Source of the DNA: Gorsachius magnificus
Lineage: Eukaryota > Chordata > Aves > Pelecaniformes > Ardeidae
NCBI GenBank assembly: GCA_034008185.1
Contig: CM067081.1
Coordinates: forward strand, 15,685,821 to 15,749,820
Reading direction: 5' to 3'
DNA length: 64,000 bases
The notes under the pieces are model-generated. The model searched no databases, was not told the DNA's origin, and saw only the letters and a program-made list of their open reading frames with translations. A program made the position numbers and the translations under genes. This document shows positions 1-37,615 of the stretch, one piece after another. Every line of letters begins with the position of its first letter. Positions within the stretch are counted from its first letter, which is position 1.

Positions 1-3000
1 CGAGCAAGGAGAATTTTAATTTAGACACTGAAATACAGAAAGTATTAAAATCAGAAGTAAAATGTTGCCATTCCTCTCTCAGGCTCCTTGCTAAGGAATA
101 AAAGCAGATTATCCATTCTTCGTCGTGTCAGCTGAAGAGGAAGGACAATCCTGTCTTTTTTGCAGGGGATGGAACTGATCTGTTTCCATCAATTTTCATA
201 GTTTCTGGCTCAATTTGGCTTCTTGTTATTCCAAGGAAAATGTATATATTCTTGGAAACACTTTAAGAAAGCATCTGCATATAATTTTATTCAAATGATA
301 CTGTGCAGAATAACAAAGAAGTGAGAATCTTACCTGGCCCGTATCTTAGAACGCATTTGTCACTTCCTCATCAGGACAGTATTGCTTTAGGCACTGCGCC
401 ATATGCACTCATTTGGAAGGCTAAGAGGAATCTCATCTCTTTTGTACCGATTCTTTCAGAATGGAGTCAAAGAGAGGATGGGATTGATGCTGATGTTCTA
501 ACTACACAGCATGATTTGTAAGACCCGAGGACTGAAAGGAGATGGAAACACCTGGTGGGGAAGACAATATAAGGGCAGATTCTAGAAGAATTTTTTGCAA
601 CTGTTTTGCAGGTGCAAATTTATTCTCACCAGATAAATTACAGAAGCAAACTAGTGTACATATCTTCCTATCTATTGGCATATGTAGACAAAGCGGTGAG
701 CTCTCTGATTTGGTTTCCTACCTGAGCACATGCACAAGATGTAGGCCACACATTTCATACCCATGAACGAGAGCTCCACACTCTCCTTGTAGTCTTGGAC
801 CTGCATCTGGGGAGAGGAATTGCTTCCTTTAACATGGATTCTGAGGCATACTATAGTCAGCAGATCAGTATTTAACACTGCACAGCAAATCACACAGCAG
901 CTTAGAATAGAAAATAGAGAAGAAAAACACCAACTGATCCAGGGGGAGGAGTTTGCTAAGATAACATAGCAATTGCATTCTCTGATGTGTTATTTTATTC
1001 TGTTGTATAATTGGAGGTTTTGGATAAGCAGGCTTTCATTAGGTAATCCCAATTTGTATGAATCAAAACCATCTTTACGAAAACTCATGCAGAGTTCTGA
1101 ATAAAAACCTTCCTAGTTTCCTGCCACCAAAAAAAACCAGTGCTTGGTAGGATAATCAGGAGCTTGGTCTTCCCTAGCCTGTGAATTCAAGACAGATCTA
1201 CTGCGCAGACAGAACTGGATTTCTAGACTCTATGTTGTTGTTCCCAGAGCCTAAAATTTCTAACTCTAATGAGAGCTTCACCCTGGCACTGAGGAAGAAT
1301 CCTGGACATTTGGTGACCTCCATCGTAAGCTGTGGAACCCAAGTTTTAGACTTTCAGCTCCTACCCTGGGAGACCCCGTGGGGTTTTTCTGACTACTAGA
1401 AACACTGTAGACTTCTCCAACACTGACAAAAAGTCCCAGATTCACCAACAGGTGACAATTAACCACAGAATTACTGGAACTCAAACCAAATTGGTTACCT
1501 ACTTACAAACCTATTTCCTGGTTCTTCTGTAGGAAATGTAAAAATGTCAAGTTTTTGTTCAAACCAGGTGACAGTTTTGTTTTGACAACACCAGTGTTTC
1601 CTAAATTGACCCTATATTTGTTGGCTGTTCTGCCCTAATGCATCCAAAATAGATATCCTTGAGAGGCTACCATCACTCTTCAATTAGTCCTGATTGCTAT
1701 AGCCCATCTCTTAGGTTGAGTAGAATAACAAGAACCTTTTGCTTCAGACTTTTACATGGGTGCCAGTCTGCTTCCAGGTACTTATTATCCCTAGGTCCCT
1801 AGACATGTTTGTCTGTCCTAGAGTTGAATTTGCAGACGTGAACAAGGACAGTCATAGCGCCTGGTGCTTAGCAAGGAACCCATTATCACCAGCTCTCTGT
1901 CAGAATCTTAACCTCACTTTGAACAGGTCAGATTGCATGAAACATCTCTCTTACTCTGCCTTTTCCATGACAGGAGGTACTGGCATTAGGTCTAGAAATA
2001 AATGTCTCGGCTGATAGTCTATTGGCTGCTGTGGAAGTCAAAACTGTGGAGGAAACAGCAAAACAGTCAGTTGGAAAATTTCAAAGAAAAGAAAAAATCT
2101 CCAAAGAAAACCCATTTTCTTGGTATTTTCTTTATTTTCGTGGACAAGCCTACAACAACCTTTATCTTGACTTTGTGGCACATCTGTCCTACACCTAAAT
2201 AGCATCAGGATTCAAAGCATAGACTTCTCTTTTATGTGACTTCCCCAAGCCAAATTCAGTAAGCATTCCCAGAGCTGTCCTGATAGACAGAATCCTGCAT
2301 AAAACAAGAGAGCCGGTAGCTCTGTTACCCTTATCCTTTCATCTGTGTGGGTAAAGCTGGATTTTACCCATAGGGGAAATGTGTATTCCTGTATTGCCTT
2401 TTATAACTTCCAGATCTGAGGGCAGTATAGGACAGATCTCTGTCCATCTTGCTGTTGAAACTCTCTTTGTGTAGAAGCATAATACTTGTTGGGCTGAAAG
2501 ACATAAAAATGGCCATAGAATTAGTGGCCAGAGTATTCAACTGAAACCAGGGAGACTTCAATCCAAGGTCACACCTCAGTTCTCATAATTCTCATGAAAC
2601 TTCTTTTGTCGGATACTGTTTCCTGATGGCTAATTTAGGTTTTGGTTTTTTTTTTTTTTTTTTTTGCTTAGACTGTGGCTTCTGGGGGGATCTCTGTAAC
2701 TATTCACATTTTGAAGTGGTAGCCCAGACACATAACTAAGAATCTGGACCTTGGTGGGCATCTCGGCCCAACAATGCTATCTTCTATGTCCTTTGTGGGT
2801 CTAGTGCTAAATTACTTGCTTAAATTGCAGTAAAAGCCTTATGGTCACATCAGGAACTGACTTCAGTTCTCCAAAGCCCAAAAGAAGCAATTCACGGTGG
2901 AGCCCATCATTTCCTCCCCTTTCTGGGAAGAATAGAATAGACTAGATTTCTTTACATGATTGAAAACAATAGCAAGAAAAAATCTGCATAGGAATTTAGA

Positions 3001-6000
3001 CCAAATAGCCCCAAACATAAGGCATTTTATAAAGGTCAAAGAACAAATATTGCAGTTCAGCAAAGACCTCATCATTTTAGTAAACAAATTGGAAAACAGT
3101 GCCATTTCTCCCCCCTCCCAGACAGGTTCAGGGTTTAGACTGCCAGCCTGTCAGATGGCCTAGGTTAAGATTCATGATTATGCAATGAAGGATGCTTGTC
3201 AGACTGAATGGAAGATGACATTTGGGTACCTTATTATATAACACTTCATAAACTCTGTTTAAACAGTACAAACAGCAGACAAAGGCAACTGGATTTTGCA
3301 ATAAAAGTTATTTTTATGAAAGCAAGTCACATGACCTCCTACCCAGCTTTTAAGAGAGCAAGAGAACTTGCTTGTGCCTATATGCCAAGCCCTGAACAAA
3401 AAGACTGCAATTTAACGTTCACACGACAGATGAGTGTAAAATCATATGTAGGCAAAGCCACTTGCATTGTTTCTCTTGTAAAATTTCAACATCACACACA
3501 CATTTCTCCAAAGTCACCCTAACAATATTTTTGGTAAATATATCCTGCTGGAAAACCACACTCAGTTTGCTTCTGAAATGAACCCTTCCTTTTTCCTCAC
3601 TGAAACCTTTTACAAACTCCTCAAAAGCAGTAGCACTCTCTGTAAAGCCCTCAGTATTGACTAAATTTTGTATTTGATAACCCTATAAAATCCTATTTGA
3701 TAAGAAGGAAAGCCAAGGAATATCAAGATGAGTAAGTGACAGAACAAGCACCCAGAGCATACATTACTGATATGCTTATAACATCTCTAATTCAGCAGTC
3801 CAATATAAAACACACAAAAATAATCCTTTACATATAGTAATAATATTGTATATAGCTCTTTTCAGAGAAGAAAAAATGGTGGAAAAGATATTGGTGATAT
3901 TTCTGCCCACTGTTTTTAATGAGAGTCAACAACTGGCTGGCTTTGGTACATACAGTGAAGGAGCTGTGAGTGAGACACAAACACTATGGCACAGAGAGCA
4001 GCACAGGATGCAAAGATCCCTGAGGGTCAGTGGGAGGAGAAGGGACAAAGCAAACTCAAGGTTAGGTGCAATGTACCAAAGGTGGGAGGGAGTGAGGGAA
4101 GGTGCACGGGAACTGGGATCCTGGAGATAGCTGTAATTTGCTTGCAGGTATGGGGGAGTGGGGCTAAACTGGGATGTACAAAATACTGGTGGGGAAGATA
4201 ATAGTCCTAGATGCTTTACCAATGGTGTAAGTGGAGAATAAGGTGTACAGAGCTTAGAGGGATATTAAGTAAATGTACCATAGAAGGGACAGGTGTGCTT
4301 TTTCAGTCACTCAGCCAGCACCTCCACAGCCAGAATTCATCCCTGAATCCTAATTTTAGGTGCCTGTTGGGTAGATGTGTACAGGTAACATGTACATTAG
4401 GTATACATGTAAACATACATTCAATAGAGTTCAAGTATGGAGTTTAGGATGGTTTTGAACTCACCTTATGGTAGACGTCTCCTCGTCAGCTGAATAAATC
4501 TGTTGACTCTAAGGACAGTACTGACTTGGGACTCGATTCAGATGCCTGCACGTGGCCATCTAGTTCCATATGAGACAAAGCTGAGTATCGCCTTTATGGA
4601 GCTGGCAGATATATCATTACTTGGAGTAGACTCAGCCTCCAGCTGCCATTCCAGAAAATCAAAAAAGGGGTATCTAGAGCAATCTGAAAGGTACCTTGGG
4701 CATTTGAAATGCCTCTCTATGCAATTAAATTGAGATCTTGATCTCCCCTGATGATAATGGAAGCTTATCTGACCTCTAAACATCTACAAGTAGACACCTA
4801 AAATTAAGTCTCGGAGGCTGAAACACACCCCCAGGCCTCAGCTCTCACCTCTAGGTCTAGTGCCATTTGAAACACCCACCTGACCTCCAGCCACCAGTCT
4901 GGAGGAGCAGAGGTCTCCTCTAGGTCTTGTGTCATATCTGACAGCCTCACAAAGATATGCCAGTCCCTTGAGGGATCTTAAATGGTAGCAAACACAAAAT
5001 TCAAGCAACTGAATCCAGCCTCCAGCATCTAGAACTTCAGTCACTCCCACAAATACCCTGATCACTGTCCAGAGAAAAACAGCACATCTTGTAGCCTGGT
5101 ACTGCTGTACTCATGCACATAGAAGGGAGAGGAACTGTTACACTTTAAAGGAATTTGTTTTCAAAACAAGAGATGTGAGCATCAAAAATCAATGAAGACA
5201 AAGGCATGTCTATAGGTAAAATTTAGTTCTTAATATATATGTAAAACTGTGCTGGATAACTAACAGAACACCTTGCAGTATGGCTACACAATTATCTACA
5301 AATAATAAAGAAAAAAAACCCAATTAGCCAGAATCAGTAAAAAGTGTTTAAAATAGGATTGCTGAAAAATTTACATGCCTAAATCCAAGATTACTTCAAA
5401 ATTTCATATTAGCCAGGTAGTCGCTGGATAACAGTAATAAACAGTCTTCGGCACTTGAACAGGCCCCAGAGGTGCCCCCTCCCTCCTAAAGGCCCTAACC
5501 AAGAAGTTATAGAGACAAATTCATGTTTATGTTCTCCTACTACTATAGTAAAACGTTGTTTTCTACATAGGGAAACAATTTCTGAGATACAATTGCCCAG
5601 ATGCCTTGTAAGTTTTTGTATGTAAACTGTATATGAAAACTATGTATGTAAGCTGTGTGCTTTTGCTTGCAGTCCTAGAAGAACGGGAGTATAGTGATGA
5701 ACTCTCACAGCATAGGGTGAATTTGAAACTGGGTATCTCAATTGCTACTTGTGTATACAAACAACGCATGTATTGCTTGAAAAGAGGAATAGCAGCTCAG
5801 TAACCCTTTTCTCTTCTGCTGGGTTTAAAAGAAACAGCAACCCATATCTGATTTAGAGAAACGGTGTTTAGACACCGGCCTTCAAAGGAGAGCTTTAAGG
5901 CAGTGAATCTCCAGGGGAGCATATAAATTGGAGAAATGAGACTTAAGTGCATGAATCCTCTTAGATAGGCCTGGATGGTGTCACACGCACTGTGTTGAGT

Positions 6001-8969
6001 TTCCCGGGCCTCACTCTTAATTCTTACTGTGCATCTCCAGCATCTCATGTTTCTTTTTTGAGCACCAAAGAAAATTTAGGCATTGCAATGCTTTGATGCT
6101 TAAACTCACTTTTGGTATTTAGCCTCATGTATTTTCTTTGCCACCTATCTCTAAATACTTTTTATGATGCAAATTGTAAATTATCTATTTCAGCATTGCT
6201 TTTTGAATTAAGCCTCATAATAGTCTGTAGCACATGTATAAAGTAATATATCACACGTCCTTTGGAAGCAGAGGTTATTAATGCAACAGTCACTCAGATA
6301 TATGGAGCTGATTAAACTAGAACAGGCAACATGGACACAGCTAGCATAAACACAACCATCTTTCTACCATGTCCTGTGTGTCAGGCAGAAGCAAGAGGGG
6401 GCTGCTCTGTAGATGGGGTGCGCTGGGAGCCGAGGGTGACAGCAAGGCTGGTAGGGCAGTGCCCTCCCTAACACAGCCCCATCCCATGGCACCCCAACCA
6501 GAAGAGCAAAACAGGTCTGGTGACAGCGACCACATTCAACCATGAGTCCAGATCACCAGGCCAGTCCATAGTGATGGGACAGATTGAGCCTGAGGTCAGG
6601 CTCAGGCCCAGTGGGGTTCACGGCCAGGCACAGGCATGCTGTCCACATGGCTTCAGCGAAGAGCAGGGTCAACAGCTGGGGTTCAACCACAGCTCCCAAG
6701 CCAAGAGGATGAGGCTCCTATAGAGGCACCTCTCAGCTCTGTTCCACCCAGCTCGTCTCGCAGCCATCTGACCCAAGGTTATGGCAGAGCTGGCTTTGAG
6801 TGCAGGCAGCCACATCACTGGAGAAAAGCATTTGCTGAGTCTCTGCAGGGCCTTGATGCTGTGATCCAGAAATAAGCTTGCTAGGGCAGTGGTAGGTTAA
6901 CTCAAAGGACATGACACCAGCCCTAGTAGTTGAGGCACTTTAGATGTAAAAGCTGTGACCTTCCTCATGCTGAAAGAGGCTAAAATCCAGATTTCCCAGA
7001 TTTTGCATGGTATGAAGGTAGCTGCCATGAGCTTTTTGGTTGTGCTTTAAAAGAAAACCTCTGGCACTTCCCTGCAAGCAGAGATGTTGGTGCCTGCCTT
7101 CACCTGAGGATCCAGAGCCTGGCTCTGGAGCGGGCAGGGACTCCTGCCTTGGAGCCTTGGGTTACTGACGGACAATTTTTCGGGTGGGAGTGGAGAAAAG
7201 GGGGAATTCAGACATACCACAGTCTTTCTTATTTGCTAATTTAAAGATATTTTAAATAGGCTTCTAATTGGCTTCTGTCTCTCTCGCAGACTTGAACCTG
7301 GAGTCTTTTATCAGTGCAAGTGCCTAGAACTGGACATTGACACCCCATACATCTCTTGCGGCAGCTGAGCTCCACCGTAGTGTACAGTGCTTTCTATTCT
7401 GGGGGCTGCTAGTCCTCACTACAGACAAAATGCAAGATCTGGACTTTAATTTAATCTCCATCAGAATTTTCCTACAGTATTTTAACACTGGAGAGACTAA
7501 TTTATTTCACAGGTATATACTAGCAATTATCCCTTTCCTCCTCTGTTCGGCTAATTCATGTGGCTTAAATATCCCTCAGCAATGCTGAAGACTGCTGCAG
7601 GAGGGAGGGAGTAGCTGCTGTTCAGGTTCTTCACTGCCTCCCCGACTGGAATGGGCTGTCGCTCCATCACCAGCTGACCTTTGCCTTGAAGTCTGATGCA
7701 CTTTGCAAAGGTGCAACAGGGCTGGTCCTCTGTAATTTGATTTTTGTTTGCCATGGAAAGGCTGGTTTGTTTGCTTTGCACTTAAGGCCCGCAGTTTATT
7801 CAGGACTGTAAAACTCTTTAAAATCACAGATAAGTAAATATGTGAAAAACAAACTATGCTGAAAATTAGTCTGCTCAAAAGTGAGGGGCTACTATTGCTT
7901 ACTAATATATACTTGCAAGACTTCATTCTGCAACAGAAAAATGTATTTTCCACACTCCATATATCTTCTGTGAGACCATAAAATCCTTAATTTTTTAAAA
8001 AACAAGTTAAATGTTTGTGTTTAAAAGAGTACTGTGCTTGACTTGCTACTTCAGGCTGATGTGAATGACATCAGAGGATAATGAGGTCAGTGTTTACATT
8101 GAAAGTCCCAGTTTAACTTTTATTATTGTAAACTGCTTAAACTGGAAATGTTGAATTATAAAACTATGATAGGTAGATGGCACAACATTAAATAAATTAA
8201 TTCCATAGTTTAGAGCTTCCTCTTCTGATCCTCCTGGGCCAGTCCTGAAGTCCTTACTCATTTCCTTACTCCTGATTCATCAAAGCAATTAAACACTCTA
8301 GATTTCAGTGGGATTTAAGCATATGCTTGTTGATTCAACACTTTAATCAGAGAAAATCCTCACTGAATCCAGTAGGAATTTTTACCCCAAAAGACCTAAA
8401 GTTTCACTCTTTTTTTTAATCCTGTATTTGAGTCCACATAACTTGAAATTGAGAATTTATGTGCTTGGTAGTTGTTGCTACGCATCACTCCCTGCCCAAA
8501 CCAGTTCTTTCACTTTGGCTATTTAATCTCCAGCTAATAATACTAGTGGCAAGAGGAATTTAACAGATGGGGTACTGCTGACGTAGGTGGAGATGCGTTG
8601 AGAATAAGGTTATAATAATTTGTTTCAGGTGCTTCCTCTTTAGATCATATTTAAATACTAAGAAGAAAGGCACACTTTTTCTTTATCCCCTCATGAACTG
8701 TCTCTACCATCTTGAAGTATAGCATAGCTTTATTTTCTGTTGGTTAGGTGTAAGTAAAATTTCTGGGGGAAAAAAAATGGAAGCGTATGGGAAAACACTT
8801 GGAGAAAACAAAATGGAGGAGATACAGGGGAATGGCTCCTTAAATGTCACATAGCTGCTGCACGGTAACTTGGTCTGCTGAACTGCAGCCTCCTCTTACA
8901 AAATTTGGTGAGTATGTAGTGAGCAATGAATTCTACTGAGACTGTGTTAAAACAGGGTTTCTTAATGGG
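1..8969. other. Upstream flank without a recognisable gene
   Basis: I find no convincing exon, RNA gene or complete mobile element in this stretch. The open frames present are about 60-125 codons, lie on both strands, lack recognisable domains and look like chance frames in AT-rich DNA. A 20-base T run occupies 2646-2665. The patch 6340-6880 is richer in G and C than its surroundings but matches nothing I know. In mammals CEP126 and ANGPTL5 lie upstream of CFAP300, but I could not recognise either here. Confidence 0.5.
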
Positions 8970-9328
8970 CTTTACTGAAAGGGGACCTCATTAACACATA
9001 CAAATATCTTAAGGGCAGAAATCATAAGGACGGAACCAGTCTCTTTGCAGTGGTGTCCAGCGACAGGACAAGGGGCAATGGACACAAACTGAAACATAAG
9101 AGGTTTCAGTTGAATATGAGGAAGAACTTCTTTACTCTGAGGGTGACGGAGCACTGGAACAGGCTGCCCAGGGGGGTTGTGGAGTCTCCTTCTCTGGAGA
9201 TATTCAAAGCCCGCCTGGATGAAGTCCTGGGTAACATGCTCTAGGAGAACCTGCTTTAGCAGGAGGGTTGGACTAGATGATCTCCCAAGGTCCCTTCCAA
9301 CCCTTGAGATTCTGTGATTCTGTGATTA
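8970..9328 (+). mobile_element. CR1 LINE, 5'-truncated 3' end
   Basis: This is the 3' end of a chicken-repeat-1 (CR1) retrotransposon in + orientation. Positions 9050-9244 still read as the last part of the reverse-transcriptase ORF, including a stretch resembling NMRKNFFTLRVTEHWNRLPR. The 3' untranslated tail has the usual GGTTGGACTAGATGATCT segment and ends in tandem ATTCTGTG octamers near 9308-9325. The left edge is approximate because the copy is truncated. It closely resembles the copy at about 63015-63321, so the two are probably the same subfamily. Confidence 0.9.
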
Positions 9329-10179
9329 TGTTTCTTCTGGATTCCTTGGTACAACCCTGTTTGACTAACAGGCCTTACAAGTTAAATCTGTAGGATGTCT
9401 TTTAGAGGCCAGTGAGACAACGGAGTGCTCATCGGCAGGTTCAGCTTTGCTCCCCACCATCATGGCACGCTGCACCTTTCTCTTCTGCTTTCTAATCAAA
9501 TCGAATGTGATTCAGGTTAATTTTTTTTTTTTTAAATTATAAACAAGCAAGCCCACTGCTAAACTTCTTAGAAATGGGGTGGCTGTTTAGCCTGAGCAGC
9601 AGATTAATGGGAAAATTATATTTTTGGACATTTGCAGCAAAGCAAGAGCTTGTTTTAGAGGGGGGTGGATTGCTAAAGGGCATAGCGTGAGATGTGCAGC
9701 AGCCCTGAACTCTCACTGCTTTCCCTGCAAAGGGCAGGAAATTCCCCAAATTTTGCAAGGTGTCTACTGCTTTACTGGACTTTTAAAAATAACTTCCTTA
9801 AGTAACGATGTACTTTCCTTAAATTTTCCACTGGGAAGAGCTTGAAAGCATGGTCTCGCTGTTCCCAAATGGCTCAACACCCTGGGAAGCAAGAAGCAGT
9901 CCTGATTCATCAGAGCTGCGTAATTTGTAACTTTGCATTCTTCATAATTCGTTTTGGCATTATGTTATTGGGAGTGGCATTGATTAAGCCAGCACTGGTG
10001 GACTGCTCCTACCCTTGCCAGCCGCTGTGCAGAGGCTGTGTGCTAGGCTGCCCGTTGGCAAGGCTGGAGGAGTTTTCCAGCGCACAGACAGGAGCAGAGG
10101 GGAGGGGGGGGAAGACAGACGTTTAATTAGGGGATTTTATCGGTAAAAAATCAAAGAAATCCTGTCAGAAGGGGGCCAG
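9329..10179. other. Flank between CR1 tail and CFAP300 promoter
   Basis: Nothing specific is recognisable in this stretch. GC content rises toward its right end, where the CFAP300 CpG island begins. Confidence 0.5.
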
Positions 10180-10286
10180 CCGTGCGTTGCGGCCCTCACG
10201 GGGCAGGGGTGGGTGGCGGAACGCTTGAGAGCGAGGCCGAGCCCCGCGGCGGGAGCGCGCCGGCAGAGCACCGCCTGCGCGGCCCC

Positions 10287-10300
10287 GTTTCCACGGCAAC
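10287..10300 (+). promoter_or_regulatory. RFX X-box motif upstream of CFAP300
   Basis: GTTTCCACGGCAAC matches the imperfect-palindrome X-box bound by RFX factors: half-site GTTTCC, a 2-base spacer, half-site GGCAAC. It ends 26 bases before the CFAP300 ATG, inside the CpG island. X-boxes close to the start are a hallmark of ciliary gene promoters, which fits the product. Binding itself is an inference. Confidence 0.8.
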
Positions 10301-10326
10301 CGCCGCGCCGCCGCCGGCGCTGGAAG

Positions 10327-31855
<21,529 letters not shown>

Positions 31856-32118
31856 TTCTAACTAGTACTAACGAGCTTCTCCAGTTTTGTAATGGAGGTG
31901 GCCTTCTCTCTGCACGAATTCAGGTAGGAACTGCCTAGTTTTCTTCTGAGGAAGGATGTGCTCCCTGATCACACGCTCTGAGTGGCCACACGTTCACGGA
32001 GACGCTACTACGTGGTCAGTGACACAAGTTTTGCGTAACTTTTCTGTATTTAAAAGGCACACTTCTTGAAGCAGTCTCTCTGGCGGTTTTGTGCCCCCTT
32101 CCCTCACCCGTTTTAGCT

Positions 32119-32124
32119 AATAAA
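32119..32124 (+). terminator. Candidate CFAP300 poly(A) signal
   Basis: AATAAA lies 264 bases after the CFAP300 stop and is the first canonical hexamer downstream of it. A T-rich TGTCTTTT follows at about 32143. It sits only about 50 bases before the GC-rich YAP1 island. Confidence 0.65.
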
Positions 32125-32169
32125 AGGTATCTATCCCTCCAGATGTCTTTTCGGATCCACGACGCGTAA

Positions 32170-36429
<4,260 letters not shown>

Positions 36430-36954
36430 TAAGTAAACTTGTTTTCAGTTAGTTGTATCTCTAGTGGTTTTTTGGTTTTTTTGACATTGGTGGGGTTTTT
36501 TTTGTTTTTTTTTTTTACAGTCTTTTGAATTTTAACAGATTTCATTGTGTTTAAAATACATATTTTTAAAAATATGTTCCAGATTTTAAGTAGGAGATCC
36601 TACCGCTTCAGTAGTTCTCCCTTATCAACTCTGCTGTTTCTGAAAACTGTACGGTACTCTGTGAATATTTATAATATCTTACTCTTGGCTGAAGAATGTT
36701 CATGACATTGTATACTGAAAATCAGTGAAATGTGCATAGTGATTTTTAAACAATGTGACTTTTGGATTTGCTGAATCTTGCCAAAGTTCTCATGCAGGTC
36801 AAAATACATTTTACCTGATACCGCTGTAAAAATACAGAGTAACTGTAGAAAGTATTGTAACGAGAATATATCAGGACTTCTTATTTTCTGAATAAGGACA
36901 ATTGTATAAGTACGCAATCAAAACATTTTTGCCTACTCTCTACTCATGAGGAAA

Positions 36955-37145
36955 TGAATATATGTGTTTGATTGCAGTATTTGGGTCTTTGACTCAACTC
37001 ATCTACATTCCCTGCAGTAAAAGAGAAATTGCAGAACTTCTAACATTGTTTCTTGTTACTCTCACTGTAGCTTTTCCAGTGAAATTAGTTACTACCTTTT
37101 CTATAAATGAAGAGAGGTTCCACATGCCAGCCATCTGACACCTAA
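36955..37145 (+). repeat. Diverged local duplication, copy 1
   Basis: This segment resembles 37428-37615. Shared landmarks in order are TATGTG.TTTGATTG, ACATT..CTGCA, TTGCAGAACT, TGTTTCTTGTT, GAAATTAG, AGAGGTT and TCTGACA. The landmarks sit about 474-476 bases apart between copies, so the order and spacing are preserved. Confidence 0.7.
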
Positions 37146-37427
37146 TCCATCAGGGAGCATTTTCTTCTATGCTGTGTAGTTTTCTAAAACAGCAGGAGCT
37201 TGTCCTTCTTTCTGAAAGTGTACCCACCAAGACACATAATTGGCCCTCAAATATTTTGACTATATTTTGAACATTTTATTTAACTGCAAGTCTCTTAAGT
37301 AACCCATTATATGTCATTTTCAGGGCCGGGAGAGGGGAGGGGCAGCACACTGTGTTATTTGTGTAAAACTTGTTTGAGCCAAGAAAAACATCTTTATTCC
37401 TACCTTTCTTGCTAAAACATTGTCATT

Positions 37428-37615
37428 AATATGTGCATTTGATTGAAGCAGTTGAGTTTGTAGTTTCAAAAACAAATTTACATTGTCTGCAATGAAAATG
37501 GAACTTGCAGAACTACTTCCAACTGTTTCTTGTTCCTGTAGCAATGGTGTTTCCATACAGAGAAATTAGCATCACTTTTTTTAACGGAACAGAGGTTACC
37601 GCAGTTGTCTGACAT
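37428..37615 (+). repeat. Diverged local duplication, copy 2
   Basis: Second copy of the segment at 36955-37145, in the same orientation about 475 bases downstream. The copies differ at many positions and by small indels, so the event is old. Whether the intervening 280 bases are part of the repeat unit is unclear. Confidence 0.7.

Noticed and set aside
3208..3522. 104-codon frame in the upstream flank
   Set aside because: No domain, no splice context and no resemblance to a known protein. It could be chance.
6340..6880. GC-richer patch as a possible LTR fragment or exon
   Set aside because: No terminal motifs, target duplications, splice sites or recognisable protein were seen.
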